Part shown: positions 34,871-43,062 of the stretch, piece after piece
How positions within the stretch are numbered: the stretch's first letter is position 1
Layout of the letters: each line of letters begins with the position of its first letter
DNA from: Roseobacter sp. HKCCD6576-2
GTDB taxonomy: Bacteria > Pseudomonadota > Alphaproteobacteria > Rhodobacterales > Rhodobacteraceae
NCBI RefSeq assembly: GCF_013179285.1
Contig: NZ_WVNW01000001.1
Span: forward strand, 558,001-622,000
Direction: 5' to 3'
DNA: 64,000 bases
The notes under the pieces: model-generated
The model's database searches: none
Seen by the model: only the letters and a program-made list of their open reading frames with translations
What the model was told of the DNA's origin: nothing
Position numbers and translations under genes: made by a program

Positions 34871-35481
34871 GTTTTACGGTCGCGATCGATGGGCCGGCTG
34901 CGGCGGGGAAGGGCACAATCTCTAAAGCTGTGGCGGCGCATTTTGGGTTCGCGCATCTGGATACCGGGTTGCTCTATCGCGCTGTCGGGCGACGCATGCT
35001 GCGGGGCGAAGACCCGGTCGCGGCGGCGCAGTCGCTGCGCGCAGAAGACTTGCAGGGCGATGATCTGCGTGGCCCCGAGGTGGCGCAGGCCGCAAGCAAG
35101 GTGGCGGTGATCCCCGAGGTGCGGGCGGCTTTGGTCGATTTCCAGCGCGCTTTTGCGACCCGCGCGGGGGGCGCGGTGCTCGACGGGCGCGACATAGGCA
35201 CGGTGATCTGCCCGGAGGCGCAGGTGAAGCTGTTTGTTACCGCAAGCGCGGAGGTTCGGGCCGAACGGCGCTTTGCGGAGCTGGCTGCCAAAGGCTTAGA
35301 TGTGACGTTCGAAGGCGTCTTGGAAGATGTCCGCGCCCGCGATGCGCGAGACGCGGAACGCGCCACCGCGCCGATGGTCGCCGCCGCGGATGCTGTGGCG
35401 CTCGACACATCGGACCTCAGTATTGAAGCCGCTGTCGCGCGCGCCGTCGCGGTTGTCGGGGCCGCGCGTCAGAGTGCTTAG
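34867..35481 (+). CDS. cmk: Cytidylate kinase
   Basis: Phosphorylates (d)CMP to (d)CDP. 204 residues with P-loop GPAAAGKGT at 9-17, [10 protein letters not shown], and [11 protein letters not shown]. The aroA-cmk-rpsA order is common in Proteobacteria; here one secreted-protein gene has come between cmk and rpsA. The start overlaps the preceding GFA gene by four bases. Confidence 0.95.
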   Translation: MSFTVAIDGPAAAGKGTISKAVAAHFGFAHLDTGLLYRAVGRRMLRGEDPVAAAQSLRAEDLQGDDLRGPEVAQAASKVAVIPEVRAALVDFQRAFATRAGGAVLDGRDIGTVICPEAQVKLFVTASAEVRAERRFAELAAKGLDVTFEGVLEDVRARDARDAERATAPMVAAADAVALDTSDLSIEAAVARAVAVVGAARQSA

Positions 35482-35609
35482 CGTCGAGAGAGGCGCGCGC
35501 CCGATCGCGCATATCTGTTGAGTGTGTCGAAACGCCATCACCAAAGCGTGCATTGGGCGTGTGGCTCAGGTCGCGCTAGGCTGAGGTCACCCATCTGAGA
35601 GGAGACCTC

Positions 35610-36128
35610 ATGTTGCGTGCCCTGCTAATTGTCTTGCTTCTAACGGTATCACCCGTGTTTGCGCATGACGCGCGAGACCCGATGACGCCTGAACGGGTGG
35701 CGCAAATCTTGCTTGCCCTTGACCCTGACGCGCGGGCGGTAGGCGCGCGCGCCGAGATGACCCTCGGTGATGTTCCGGTGACAGTGTTTCTCGACGAAGG
35801 GGCCAATCGGATGCGGGTCATGGTGCCGGTGGCCTCGGCCGAGGCTCTAAGCCCGGAAGATCTGACCCGGGTGTTGCAGGCCAATTTCGACACCGCGCTA
35901 GATGCCCGCTATGCGATTGCACAGGGGCGGCTTTGGTCGGTCTTCGTGCATCCGCTGGCCGAGTTGACCCGGGAGCAGTTGATCCTTGGGATCGGGCAAA
36001 CCGTAAACCTCGCCCAAAGCTATGGCACGCTTTACACAAGTGGCGCGCAGATATTCGGCCAGGGCGACAGCGGTGGGATCTATAGCGATCTGATCGAAGA
36101 GTTGTTGGAGCGTGGCGAGGCGCTCTGA
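35610..36128 (+). CDS. Secreted protein of unknown function
   Basis: 172 residues with a signal peptide (MLRALLIVLLLTVSPVFA). The mature part (AREMTLGDVPVTVF-like strands, then LTRVLQANFDTALDARYAIAQG and TREQLILGIGQTVNLAQ) has the alternating sheet-helix look of YbjN/type III chaperone-like proteins, but that is a weak structural guess. ATG 35610 follows GAGAGGAG. Lies between cmk and the rpsA promoter; the rpsA -35 element begins 14 bases after its stop. Confidence 0.7.
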   Translation: MLRALLIVLLLTVSPVFAHDARDPMTPERVAQILLALDPDARAVGARAEMTLGDVPVTVFLDEGANRMRVMVPVASAEALSPEDLTRVLQANFDTALDARYAIAQGRLWSVFVHPLAELTREQLILGIGQTVNLAQSYGTLYTSGAQIFGQGDSGGIYSDLIEELLERGEAL

Positions 36129-36141
36129 GCGCCACTGCCCC

Positions 36142-36170
36142 TTGCACATAAGGCCAAGCCGCGCTATACG
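36142..36170 (+). promoter_or_regulatory. Candidate sigma-70 promoter of rpsA
   Basis: TTGCAC at 36142-36147, 17 bases, TATACG at 36165-36170. The -35 matches TTGACA in four of six positions and spacing is ideal. It would give a leader of about 150 bases before the rpsA ATG. Confidence 0.55.
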
Positions 36171-36207
36171 GCGCTCCGTCAAGCAGGCGGTCAACGTCGC
36201 GGCAGAG

Positions 36208-36240
36208 CAGGGTCGGGTTTCTCCCGGCCCTGATTGTTTT
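36208..36240 (+). other. Terminator-like hairpin in the rpsA leader
   Basis: CAGGGTCGGG (36208-36217) pairs with CCCGGCCCTG (36223-36232) around TTTCT with one G-U pair, followed by ATTGTTTT. It lies between the putative promoter and the start codon, as an attenuator or protein-binding leader would. Confidence 0.5.
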
Positions 36241-36327
36241 GCGGCCACCCCGTCAAAGACCAACCCCAAAGACCGGCGGAGACAACCGCACGGCCAGATA
36301 AAACCCTGATAAGGAACTGAAAAACGC

Positions 36328-38013
36328 ATGTGCGCTAAAGCAACCATGGAGGAATTCGAAGCCCTCCTGAACGAAAGCTTCGAAATTGACACGCCCGAAG
36401 AGGGCTCCGTTGTCAAAGGTAAGGTTATCGCCATCGAGGCGGGCCAAGCCATCATCGACGTCGGCTACAAAATGGAAGGCCGTGTCGAGCTGAAAGAATT
36501 CGCAAATCCTGGCGAAGCCCCCGAGATCGCGGTTGGCGACGAAGTGGAGGTCTACCTCCGCAATGTCGAAAACGCCCGCGGTGAGGCGGTTCTGTCCCAT
36601 GAAATGGCCCGTCGTGAGGCCGCTTGGGATCGTCTGGAGAAGGCCTATGCCGATGAGAACCGCGTCGAAGGCGCGATCTTTGGCCGGGTCAAAGGCGGCT
36701 TCACGGTCGATCTGGGTGGCGCAGTTGCGTTCTTGCCTGGCAGCCAGGTCGATGTCCGCCCCGTGCGCGACGCTGGCCCTCTGATGGGTCTGAAACAGCC
36801 GTTCCAAATCCTGAAAATGGACCGTCGCCGTGGCAATATCGTGGTATCGCGTCGGGCGATCCTCGAAGAGTCCCGCGCCGAGCAGCGCGCCGAGGTTATC
36901 GGCAAGCTGGCCGAAGGCGATGTGGTCGACGGTGTGGTCAAAAACATCACCGAATACGGGGCCTTTGTGGATCTCGGCGGTGTCGACGGCCTGTTGCACG
37001 TCACCGACATGGCCTGGCGTCGTGTGAACGACCCGAAAGAGGTTCTGACCATTGGCGAGACCGTCAAGGTGCAGGTCATCAAGGTCAACAAAGAGACCCA
37101 CCGTATCAGCCTCGGCATGAAGCAGCTGCAGGACGATCCGTGGGATTCGGTCGAGACCAAGTACCCGCTCGATTCGACCCATACCGGTCGCGTCACCAAC
37201 ATCACCGATTACGGTGCGTTTGTTGAGCTTGAGCCAGGTGTTGAGGGTCTCGTGCACGTCTCCGAGATGTCCTGGACCAAGAAGAACGTGCATCCGGGCA
37301 AGATTGTCTCCACCTCGCAGGAAGTGGAAGTCATGGTGCTCGAGATCGACACCACCAAACGCCGCGTCTCGCTTGGCCTCAAACAGACCATGCGCAACCC
37401 GTGGGAAGTGTTCGAAGAGCAGTATCCGGTCGGCACGCAGGTCGAGGGCGAGGTCAAGAACATCACCGAATTCGGTCTGTTCGTGGGGCTCGACAACGAC
37501 ATCGACGGCATGGTCCACCTCTCCGATCTGACCTGGGAAGGTCGCGGCGAAGATGTGATCGGCAACTACCGTAAAGGCGATGTGGTTCAAGCGGTTGTCT
37601 CGGAAGTCGACACCGACAAAGAGCGTATCAGCCTGTCGATCAAAGCCGTTGAAGGCGACCCGTTCGCCGAGGTTGTCGATGGCGTCAAGCGCGGCTCGGT
37701 TGTGACCGTGGCCGTGACCGCGATCGAAGATGGTGGGATCGAAGTGGAATATGAGGGCATGAAATCCTTCATCCGCCGCTCCGACCTCTCCCGTGATCGC
37801 GCCGAACAGCGCCCTGAGCGCTTCCAGATCGGTGATAAGGTCGATGCCCGCGTGACCAACGTGGATGCGAAGACCCGCCGTTTGGGTCTGTCGATCAAAG
37901 CCCGTGAGATCGCCGAAGAGAAAGAAGCGGTTGAGCAGTATGGCTCCTCCGACTCCGGCGCATCGCTTGGCGACATTCTTGGCGCGGCGCTGAAAGGCGA
38001 CGACGACAAGTAA
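36328..38013 (+). CDS. rpsA: 30S ribosomal protein S1
   Basis: 561 residues with six S1 (OB-fold) repeats at roughly 25-91, 107-175, 194-262, 279-349, 366-436 and 453-520; repeats 3-6 are the most regular (GAFVDLGGVDGLLHV, GAFVELEPGVEGLVHV, GLFVGLDNDIDGMVHL). It binds mRNA at the ribosome's platform and helps recruit leaders with poor Shine-Dalgarno sequences. The start MCAKATMEEFEALL is typical of Rhodobacterales. Codon use is strongly biased, as expected for high expression. It has its own leader and a strong terminator. Confidence 0.97.
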   Translation: MCAKATMEEFEALLNESFEIDTPEEGSVVKGKVIAIEAGQAIIDVGYKMEGRVELKEFANPGEAPEIAVGDEVEVYLRNVENARGEAVLSHEMARREAAWDRLEKAYADENRVEGAIFGRVKGGFTVDLGGAVAFLPGSQVDVRPVRDAGPLMGLKQPFQILKMDRRRGNIVVSRRAILEESRAEQRAEVIGKLAEGDVVDGVVKNITEYGAFVDLGGVDGLLHVTDMAWRRVNDPKEVLTIGETVKVQVIKVNKETHRISLGMKQLQDDPWDSVETKYPLDSTHTGRVTNITDYGAFVELEPGVEGLVHVSEMSWTKKNVHPGKIVSTSQEVEVMVLEIDTTKRRVSLGLKQTMRNPWEVFEEQYPVGTQVEGEVKNITEFGLFVGLDNDIDGMVHLSDLTWEGRGEDVIGNYRKGDVVQAVVSEVDTDKERISLSIKAVEGDPFAEVVDGVKRGSVVTVAVTAIEDGGIEVEYEGMKSFIRRSDLSRDRAEQRPERFQIGDKVDARVTNVDAKTRRLGLSIKAREIAEEKEAVEQYGSSDSGASLGDILGAALKGDDDK

Positions 38014-38037
38014 GGCCAGTCGGCTTAGGAAAACAGA

Positions 38038-38067
38038 AGGCCCCGCTGAGCAGCGGGGCCTTTTTTA
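38038..38067 (+). terminator. Intrinsic terminator of rpsA
   Basis: AGGCCCCGCTG (38038-38048) pairs with CAGCGGGGCCT (38051-38061) around AG, then TTTTT. A textbook rho-independent terminator 25 bases after the rpsA stop. Confidence 0.95.
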
Positions 38068-38266
38068 TGACCCGGCGTTCACCCTATAGATCAGCTTGGC
38101 AACCTAACGAAGCGTTCGAAACTGCCTTTGCGGTCGTCCTGGGCAGAGGTCACGTGCCAGATGACGAAGCCAGATGGTCTCTGATCGGTCGTTTCCATGC
38201 CGCGCGACAGTATGGCCGGCGGTGGCCGACGTCAGGTGTGGGTCAGAGGCCACGCATCCTTTGGCA
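38068..38266. other. Non-coding stretch between rpsA terminator and orphan gene
   Basis: About 200 bases with no gene I can support. A 68-codon plus-strand frame (38067-38273) starts inside the rpsA terminator, has no ribosome site and resembles nothing I know. The stretch is the 3' side of the minus-strand gene at 38267-38569; I see no clear terminator for that gene. Confidence 0.5.
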
Positions 38267-38569
38267 TCATTGAACCTGCCGCCGCGCTTTCGACCCGCCG
38301 CGGCGATGGGGTCTCGGAAGGCAGAGGTTCAACGGTTCCGGCGGCATGCGCCGTGCTGCAAGCAGCAATGCGCAAAACACGCCAATCGCGGGCGATACCC
38401 GCTGAAATGGCAAGGCGCGCGCATAGGCCGCCCGTGCCTGGCGGTCGAAGTCGCTATCGCCGGGCAGGGACCCGAGCCATTCCATAAAACCGAGTTGGCC
38501 AAGCTCAACGGCTCGAAGTTGGTCGGCAGGGTGAGTTTGAAGTCTGTTCAAAACATGATTGAGTACCAT
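38267..38569 (-). CDS. Cobalamin-riboswitch-controlled small protein, unknown function
   Basis: 100 residues, read leftward from ATG 38569 with an excellent ribosome site (GGAGG five bases upstream). The first 65 residues look like a real soluble helical protein (LNRLQTHPADQLRAVELGQ, LGFMEWLGSLPGD, ARAAYARALPFQ); the tail is Pro/Arg-rich. It is the only gene of note downstream of the cobalamin riboswitch at 38688-38877. No cobalamin synthesis or transport gene is nearby. I do not recognise the family. Confidence 0.6.
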   Translation of the reverse strand: MVLNHVLNRLQTHPADQLRAVELGQLGFMEWLGSLPGDSDFDRQARAAYARALPFQRVSPAIGVFCALLLAARRMPPEPLNLCLPRPHRRGGSKARRQVQ

Positions 38570-38639
38570 AGCGCCCTCCGCGCAGGGGGCGGGTCTGACG
38601 CAGGCAATCTGAAATGTCTCGGCGGGGCCGGTCCGTCAT
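38505..38639 (-). CDS. Possible 44-residue leader ORF after the cobalamin riboswitch
   Basis: ATG at 38639 stands seven bases after AAGGAG and opens a 44-codon frame (MTDRPRRDISDCLRQ...) that runs 65 bases into the start of the 100-residue gene in another frame. The peptide is Arg-rich and not obviously protein-like. It could be a leader peptide through which the riboswitch acts on translation of the overlapping gene, or chance. Confidence 0.3.
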   Translation of the reverse strand: MTDRPRRDISDCLRQTRPLRGGRYGTQSCFEQTSNSPCRPTSSR

Positions 38640-38687
38640 CACAATGCTCCTTGCCAGGCACCCCGCCCGGGGTTGAGTTGAAGTGCG

Positions 38688-38877
38688 ATGGCAGGTCTCC
38701 TGACTTGCGGGTCTTGGCCGGTTCCGAACCTTCCCGGACCCTATGCCCAGTGGTGTTCCTCGGATCGGCTCACCGCCTACAGTTGCGGGGGCAGTTGCGG
38801 CATTGGCTGGCGTGTACCAGTCGCACCGCATTCCCTTTAAATCCCGCCGCCGAAACGGTCTGGGAACCATCGCCTCA
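38688..38877 (-). promoter_or_regulatory. Cobalamin (adenosylcobalamin) riboswitch
   Basis: Read on the minus strand, the region shows the class landmarks in order: GGGATTTAAAGGGAAT and GGTG near 38825-38845, GCAACTGCCCCCGCAACTGT with GGCGGTGAG near 38770-38797, the B12-box core CACCACTGGG near 38745-38755, GGGAAGG near 38730, and the closing GAGACCTGCC near 38690-38699. It controls the small gene beginning at 38569, about 118 bases downstream. A high-confidence aptamer, though its target is unusual. Confidence 0.93.
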
Positions 38878-38955
38878 ATCGGTAAAGAGACCGGGGGCTA
38901 GATGTCAATTGCTGATTGACGAAACGGGGTCGTCGGCGCGGCGACGGCTTTGACC

Positions 38956-39666
38956 TTAGTCGCGCGGACCGTCACCCATGGCCGCGGCCACCATGTGACT
39001 GGCACCCGATAGCTGCCCAAGCGGCAGTGGGTCGTTGCCCCGCGCGCGGCGGCGATCGGCCACAATCTGACCTCTGGTGAGCGCGATCCGGCTCACATCT
39101 GCGGCGTCTTCTGGTTGCATGACATAGACGCCGTCGATATCGGCCAAGATTGCATCACCCGGCAGCACGGCCGTGCCGCCAACGGAAACCGGCACATGCG
39201 CCCGCCCGCCGAGATTGGCCATCCGCGTTGTCATTGGCGAGACGCCGCGACACCAGACAGGGAACCCCAGTTCGGCCAGTTCCACGCTGTCGGTGCAGGG
39301 ACCATCGATGATGGCGGCCGCAATCCCTTGCCGCATTGCCGCCGCCGCAACACCGTCGCCGAGGCAGGCATGGCGTTGGTCGCCAAGCCGGTCGATCACC
39401 AGGATATCCCCAGGGGCGGCCAAACCGATGGCATGGTGCAGCATAACCGAACACGGCCCCGGGATTTGGACGGTCAGGGCTCGCCCGGCAATGCGCGGGC
39501 CAAAGCCCTGATTGGCGCGAATGCCTGGGTCGAGCGCTCCCCAATAAAGAATATGCCCCAGCATCGTTGTCTCGCATTGCTGAAGGGTCTCCACCGTGGC
39601 CGGGTCGAGGGCCGGTGGTTCGGGCCCGATCATGTATTTGGCTGGCGAGGGAAGGGGGCTGTTCAT
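38956..39666 (-). CDS. RraA-like protein / HMG aldolase family
   Basis: 236 residues of the RraA/4-hydroxy-4-methyl-2-oxoglutarate aldolase fold. The glycine-rich PGDILVIDRLGD (85-96) and the metal-site GD at 103-104 (LGDGVAAAA) are conserved. In aldolases an Arg-Asp pair follows about 20 residues later; here the site reads DGPCTD (121-126), so the Arg is missing and activity may differ. It is the last gene of a six-gene operon with a peptide-type ABC importer (four-base overlap), which suggests it acts on the imported compound. Confidence 0.85.
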   Translation of the reverse strand: MNSPLPSPAKYMIGPEPPALDPATVETLQQCETTMLGHILYWGALDPGIRANQGFGPRIAGRALTVQIPGPCSVMLHHAIGLAAPGDILVIDRLGDQRHACLGDGVAAAAMRQGIAAAIIDGPCTDSVELAELGFPVWCRGVSPMTTRMANLGGRAHVPVSVGGTAVLPGDAILADIDGVYVMQPEDAADVSRIALTRGQIVADRRRARGNDPLPLGQLSGASHMVAAAMGDGPRD

Positions 39667-40523
39667 CGTTCACTCCGCAAAGTCGGGTCGAGCCGGTCGC
39701 GCAACCAGTCACCAATCATTGAAACAGACAGCGCGAGGCAGAAGATGATCGCGCCAGGCAAAAGGGTCAGCCACCAAGCCGTCATCAAGCGGTCGCGCCC
39801 TTCGGACATGATTTGCCCTAGGCTTGTGAGTGGCGGTTGCACGCCAAGCCCCAAGAACGAGAGCGCCGTTTCCAAGAGCACCGTGAGTGGCAGATTCACG
39901 GTGAACTGAACTAACGCGACATTCAGGATATTGGGCAAGACATGGCGCAGATAGATCCGGGCGGGGGACGCCCCAAGCGCGCGAACGGCGGTGACATAGC
40001 CGGACTCTTTGGCTTGCAAGGTCGCGCCGCGCATCAGGCGGGCATAAACCTCCCATCCGTTTAACCCGACGAGCAGCAGAAAAAGCGTGAAGGAGTTGTC
40101 GAACATCGCCAGCATGAACAGGGCCACGATGATGATCGGCAAAGAAGCCTGCACATCGATGGCGGCGACGATGACCGCTTCGGTCTTGCCGCGTTTGGCG
40201 GCGGCAAGAATGCCGAGAAGCGAGCCCAAAACCGCGCCGATCACCGTGCCAACGATCGCCACGACCAGCGTGATTTGCGCGCCGGTGACAAGCCGCGCAA
40301 AAAGGTCCCTGCCGCGCGCATCCGTCCCGAGAAGGTAGCCCTCGGTGCCGGGCGGCTCCAGTCGATGAAACAGAGAGGTTTCGCGGAACCCGTGCGGCGT
40401 CAACAGATGGCCGAAAAGGGCGAACATGACGAAAAGCGTCACGAAACTGAGCGCAAGCTTCACGCTAAACGGGATTGGCGCGCGCGTCCGCTGCGGCGCG
40501 ACTGGTGCGGTTGCGTCGCTCAT
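39663..40523 (-). CDS. Peptide/nickel-type ABC transporter permease (DppC-like)
   Basis: 286 residues, membrane permease of the DppC/OppC type: first helix at about 24-44, periplasmic loop with LGTDARGRDLFARLVTGAQ, then five helices; the EAA loop (VRALGASPARIYLRHVLPN) binds the ATPase. Start and stop overlap the neighbouring genes by four bases. Pairs with the DppB-like gene upstream to make the channel. Confidence 0.92.
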   Translation of the reverse strand: MSDATAPVAPQRTRAPIPFSVKLALSFVTLFVMFALFGHLLTPHGFRETSLFHRLEPPGTEGYLLGTDARGRDLFARLVTGAQITLVVAIVGTVIGAVLGSLLGILAAAKRGKTEAVIVAAIDVQASLPIIIVALFMLAMFDNSFTLFLLLVGLNGWEVYARLMRGATLQAKESGYVTAVRALGASPARIYLRHVLPNILNVALVQFTVNLPLTVLLETALSFLGLGVQPPLTSLGQIMSEGRDRLMTAWWLTLLPGAIIFCLALSVSMIGDWLRDRLDPTLRSER

Positions 40524-41428
40524 TTTGCGCGGATCCTCGGGTCGATGATCAGATAGAGGAAATCGACGATCAAGTTCGCGATGACCATGGTGAAGGCGAC
40601 GACGAGGACCAGAAATTGCACCTGCGCCAGGTCCCGCGTTGCGACCGACCGCACCAGAAGCTGCCCGACCCCAGGCCAGGCGAAAACCTGCTCCGTCACA
40701 ACCGAGCCAGCCACCAAAGCGCCGAGAGAGAGGCCAATCAGCGTCACCAGCGGGATCGCGGCATTGGGCGCGGCGTGGCGCACAAGCCGCATCCCAAAGG
40801 GGATGCCACGTGCCTCTGCTGCGCGCATATAAGGCGCGTTGATCGTTTCCAGAACAGAAGAACGGGTAAACCGCGCGAAACTGCCCATCGCGGCCAGACC
40901 AAGGGTCAGCGCGGGCCAGATGACGCTGGCATTTTCACCGCCCAAAAATGTGCTGAATGCGAGGGCGGCGACCAGGATCATGACCAGACCGAACAGGAAG
41001 TTCGGCATCGCGAAGGCGAAAACAGAGAACCCCATAACGAAGCGATCAAGTGCCGTGCCACGCCGGATGGCGGCCACCGCCCCGATGGGAATGCCGATGG
41101 CAATGGCCATACAGAGTGCCGTTAACCCCAGATGCAAGGTGAAGGGCAGACGATCCAGGAATGTTTCTTCCACCGCAATGCCGGTATGGATCGAAAAGCC
41201 GAAATTCCCCTGCAAGATGCCGCCGACATAGCCCAAGTATTGCTGCCAGAGCGGTTGATCGAGGCCGAGGGCCCGGGTGTATTGATCAATCACCTCTTGC
41301 GGTGCGTCAGGCGGGACCAGGGCCGCCGCCGGATCGCCGGAGAGCCGGATGAACAGGAAAACCAACGTTACCGTGACCAACATGGTCAGCGCCGCGCGCA
41401 GTAATCGGGAGAGGATGTAGCCGGTCAT
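40520..41428 (-). CDS. Peptide/nickel-type ABC transporter permease (DppB-like)
   Basis: 302 residues with six helices; N-terminal helix LLRAALTMLVTVTLVFLFIRLSGDPA, EAA loop RAAEARGIPFGMRLVRHAAPNA, and a C-terminal helix LVLVVAFTMVIANLIVDFLYLIIDPR typical of DppB. Overlaps both neighbours by four bases. Substrate class (oligopeptide, modified amino acid or other small amide) is not readable from the permease. Confidence 0.92.
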   Translation of the reverse strand: MTGYILSRLLRAALTMLVTVTLVFLFIRLSGDPAAALVPPDAPQEVIDQYTRALGLDQPLWQQYLGYVGGILQGNFGFSIHTGIAVEETFLDRLPFTLHLGLTALCMAIAIGIPIGAVAAIRRGTALDRFVMGFSVFAFAMPNFLFGLVMILVAALAFSTFLGGENASVIWPALTLGLAAMGSFARFTRSSVLETINAPYMRAAEARGIPFGMRLVRHAAPNAAIPLVTLIGLSLGALVAGSVVTEQVFAWPGVGQLLVRSVATRDLAQVQFLVLVVAFTMVIANLIVDFLYLIIDPRIRAK

Positions 41429-43062
41429 GCCGCGCTCCCCTGCTGAAAGAGTTCGAGCCCGGGGGCGGCCTCTAACAGGCCCGCGGTATAGGGATGTTCC
41501 GGCGCCCCAAAGACACGATCGGCAGGGCCGCGTTCGACGATTTCACCGGATTTCATGACCAGGATGTCGTCCGCAATGGCGCGGGCCACGGCGAGGTCAT
41601 GCGTGATGAATAGGATCGCAAAACCAAACCGCCGTTGCATATCGGCGAAGAGATCCAAGATCTGGGTCTGGATCGAAACATCGAGGGCAGAAACGGCCTC
41701 GTCAGCGATCAACAGCTCAGGCTCCAAGGCGAGGGCGCGGGCGATGCAAATACGCTGCCGCTGCCCGCCCGAAAATTCCTGCGGATAGCGGCCAGCGGCT
41801 TGCGCCGAGAGGCCGACCAGTTCAATCAACTCCATCGCCTTGGCCCGCGCCGCATCGGGCGCCATGCCATGGATGATGGGCCCTTCGGCGATTGCAGACA
41901 GGATCGTCTGGCGCGGGTTTAGGGCGGAAAACGGATCTTGCAACACGACTTGGATCGATTGTCGCAGTTTGCGGAGCGGTGCGCCGGTGACATCGGCAAT
42001 CTCCGCACCTTTGAAGCGGATCGATCCGCTCTCGATATCCTCGAGCCGCAACAGGCACCGTGCCAGCGAGCTTTTGCCAGAACCGCTTTCCCCAACCACG
42101 GCCACGGTGCGGCCCTCCGAAATGCTGAGTGAGACGTCTTTAACAGCATGAAGCGCCTTGCGATTGCCCAAAAATCCGCTGCGATAGATCAGGTTCACAT
42201 CGGTCGCCTCAAGGATCGGCGCTTCATCATCGCTACCGAGCTGGCGTGGTGTAGGGTTGACCGCAGCGATGAGTTTTTGCGTGTAGGGATGCTGCGGGTT
42301 GCGCAGAACATCCTGCGCGTCGCCTGTTTCGACCAGCACGCCGTCCTGCATCACGGCCACTCGATCCGCAATCTCGGCGACGACGCCAAAATCATGGGTC
42401 ACAAATAGGACCGAGAGATCATGTTCCACCTTCAGGCGGGCAATCAGAGCCAGGATCTCGGCCTGGGTCGTTACATCAAGCGCGGTGGTCGGTTCGTCGG
42501 CGATCAACAGCTTGGGTTCCAAGAGAAGCGCCGCCGCGATCACGGCGCGCTGCGCCTGCCCGCCGGAGAGTTGATGCGGATAAGACCGGGCGAAGCGCTC
42601 CGGGTCCGGTAAGGCCACGTCGCGCAAGACGTCGAGCACGCGCGGTAGGCGCGCCGGTTTTGACACGCCATGCACGGCGAGAATTTCCGCCAGCTGCGCG
42701 CCAATGGTGCGGACCGGGTTCAAGCTGGCACCCGCATCTTGGAAGATCATTGCGATCTGGGCCGACCGAATTGCGCCAAAGGCGGCGTCGCGCTGCGGCG
42801 GCATGAGCTGGCCCGAGAACCGGATGCCACCGGCGGTCACGGGCAGCGCATGGGGGAGCATGCCAAGGATGGCTTGCCCGATCACCGATTTGCCCGAGCC
42901 GCTTTCCCCAACCAGGCAGAGCGTTTCGCCCCGATTGATCTCAAAGCGGATCTCACGCACGGCTTCGGGGCGATCGCCGTCTGCGGGCAAGGCGACCGTC
43001 AATCCATCAATGGAGAGGAGCGGCGCAGGCGGCGCCGTCTCCTCGGGGTTTGGCTCACTCAT
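41425..43062 (-). CDS. Fused two-domain ABC ATPase (DppD-DppF type)
   Basis: 545 residues carrying two complete nucleotide-binding domains: Walker A GESGSGKS at 52-59 and again at about 324-331, LSGGQAQR and FSGGQRQR signatures, and Walker B LLIADEPTTALD and LLIADEAVSALD. It therefore supplies both ATPase halves that are separate proteins in most Dpp/Opp systems. Oligopeptide-transporter C-terminal tails follow each domain. Overlaps the substrate-binding protein gene by eight bases. Confidence 0.94.
   Translation of the reverse strand: MSEPNPEETAPPAPLLSIDGLTVALPADGDRPEAVREIRFEINRGETLCLVGESGSGKSVIGQAILGMLPHALPVTAGGIRFSGQLMPPQRDAAFGAIRSAQIAMIFQDAGASLNPVRTIGAQLAEILAVHGVSKPARLPRVLDVLRDVALPDPERFARSYPHQLSGGQAQRAVIAAALLLEPKLLIADEPTTALDVTTQAEILALIARLKVEHDLSVLFVTHDFGVVAEIADRVAVMQDGVLVETGDAQDVLRNPQHPYTQKLIAAVNPTPRQLGSDDEAPILEATDVNLIYRSGFLGNRKALHAVKDVSLSISEGRTVAVVGESGSGKSSLARCLLRLEDIESGSIRFKGAEIADVTGAPLRKLRQSIQVVLQDPFSALNPRQTILSAIAEGPIIHGMAPDAARAKAMELIELVGLSAQAAGRYPQEFSGGQRQRICIARALALEPELLIADEAVSALDVSIQTQILDLFADMQRRFGFAILFITHDLAVARAIADDILVMKSGEIVERGPADRVFGAPEHPYTAGLLEAAPGLELFQQGSAA

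Noticed and set aside
38067-38273. 68-codon plus-strand frame after rpsA
   Set aside because: Starts inside the terminator, lacks a ribosome site and shows no family pattern.
38174-38953. 260-codon plus-strand frame over the cobalamin riboswitch
   Set aside because: Its sequence is low-quality (Arg/Pro/Ser-rich, no domain, no ribosome site) and it runs antisense through a well-matched riboswitch and its gene.
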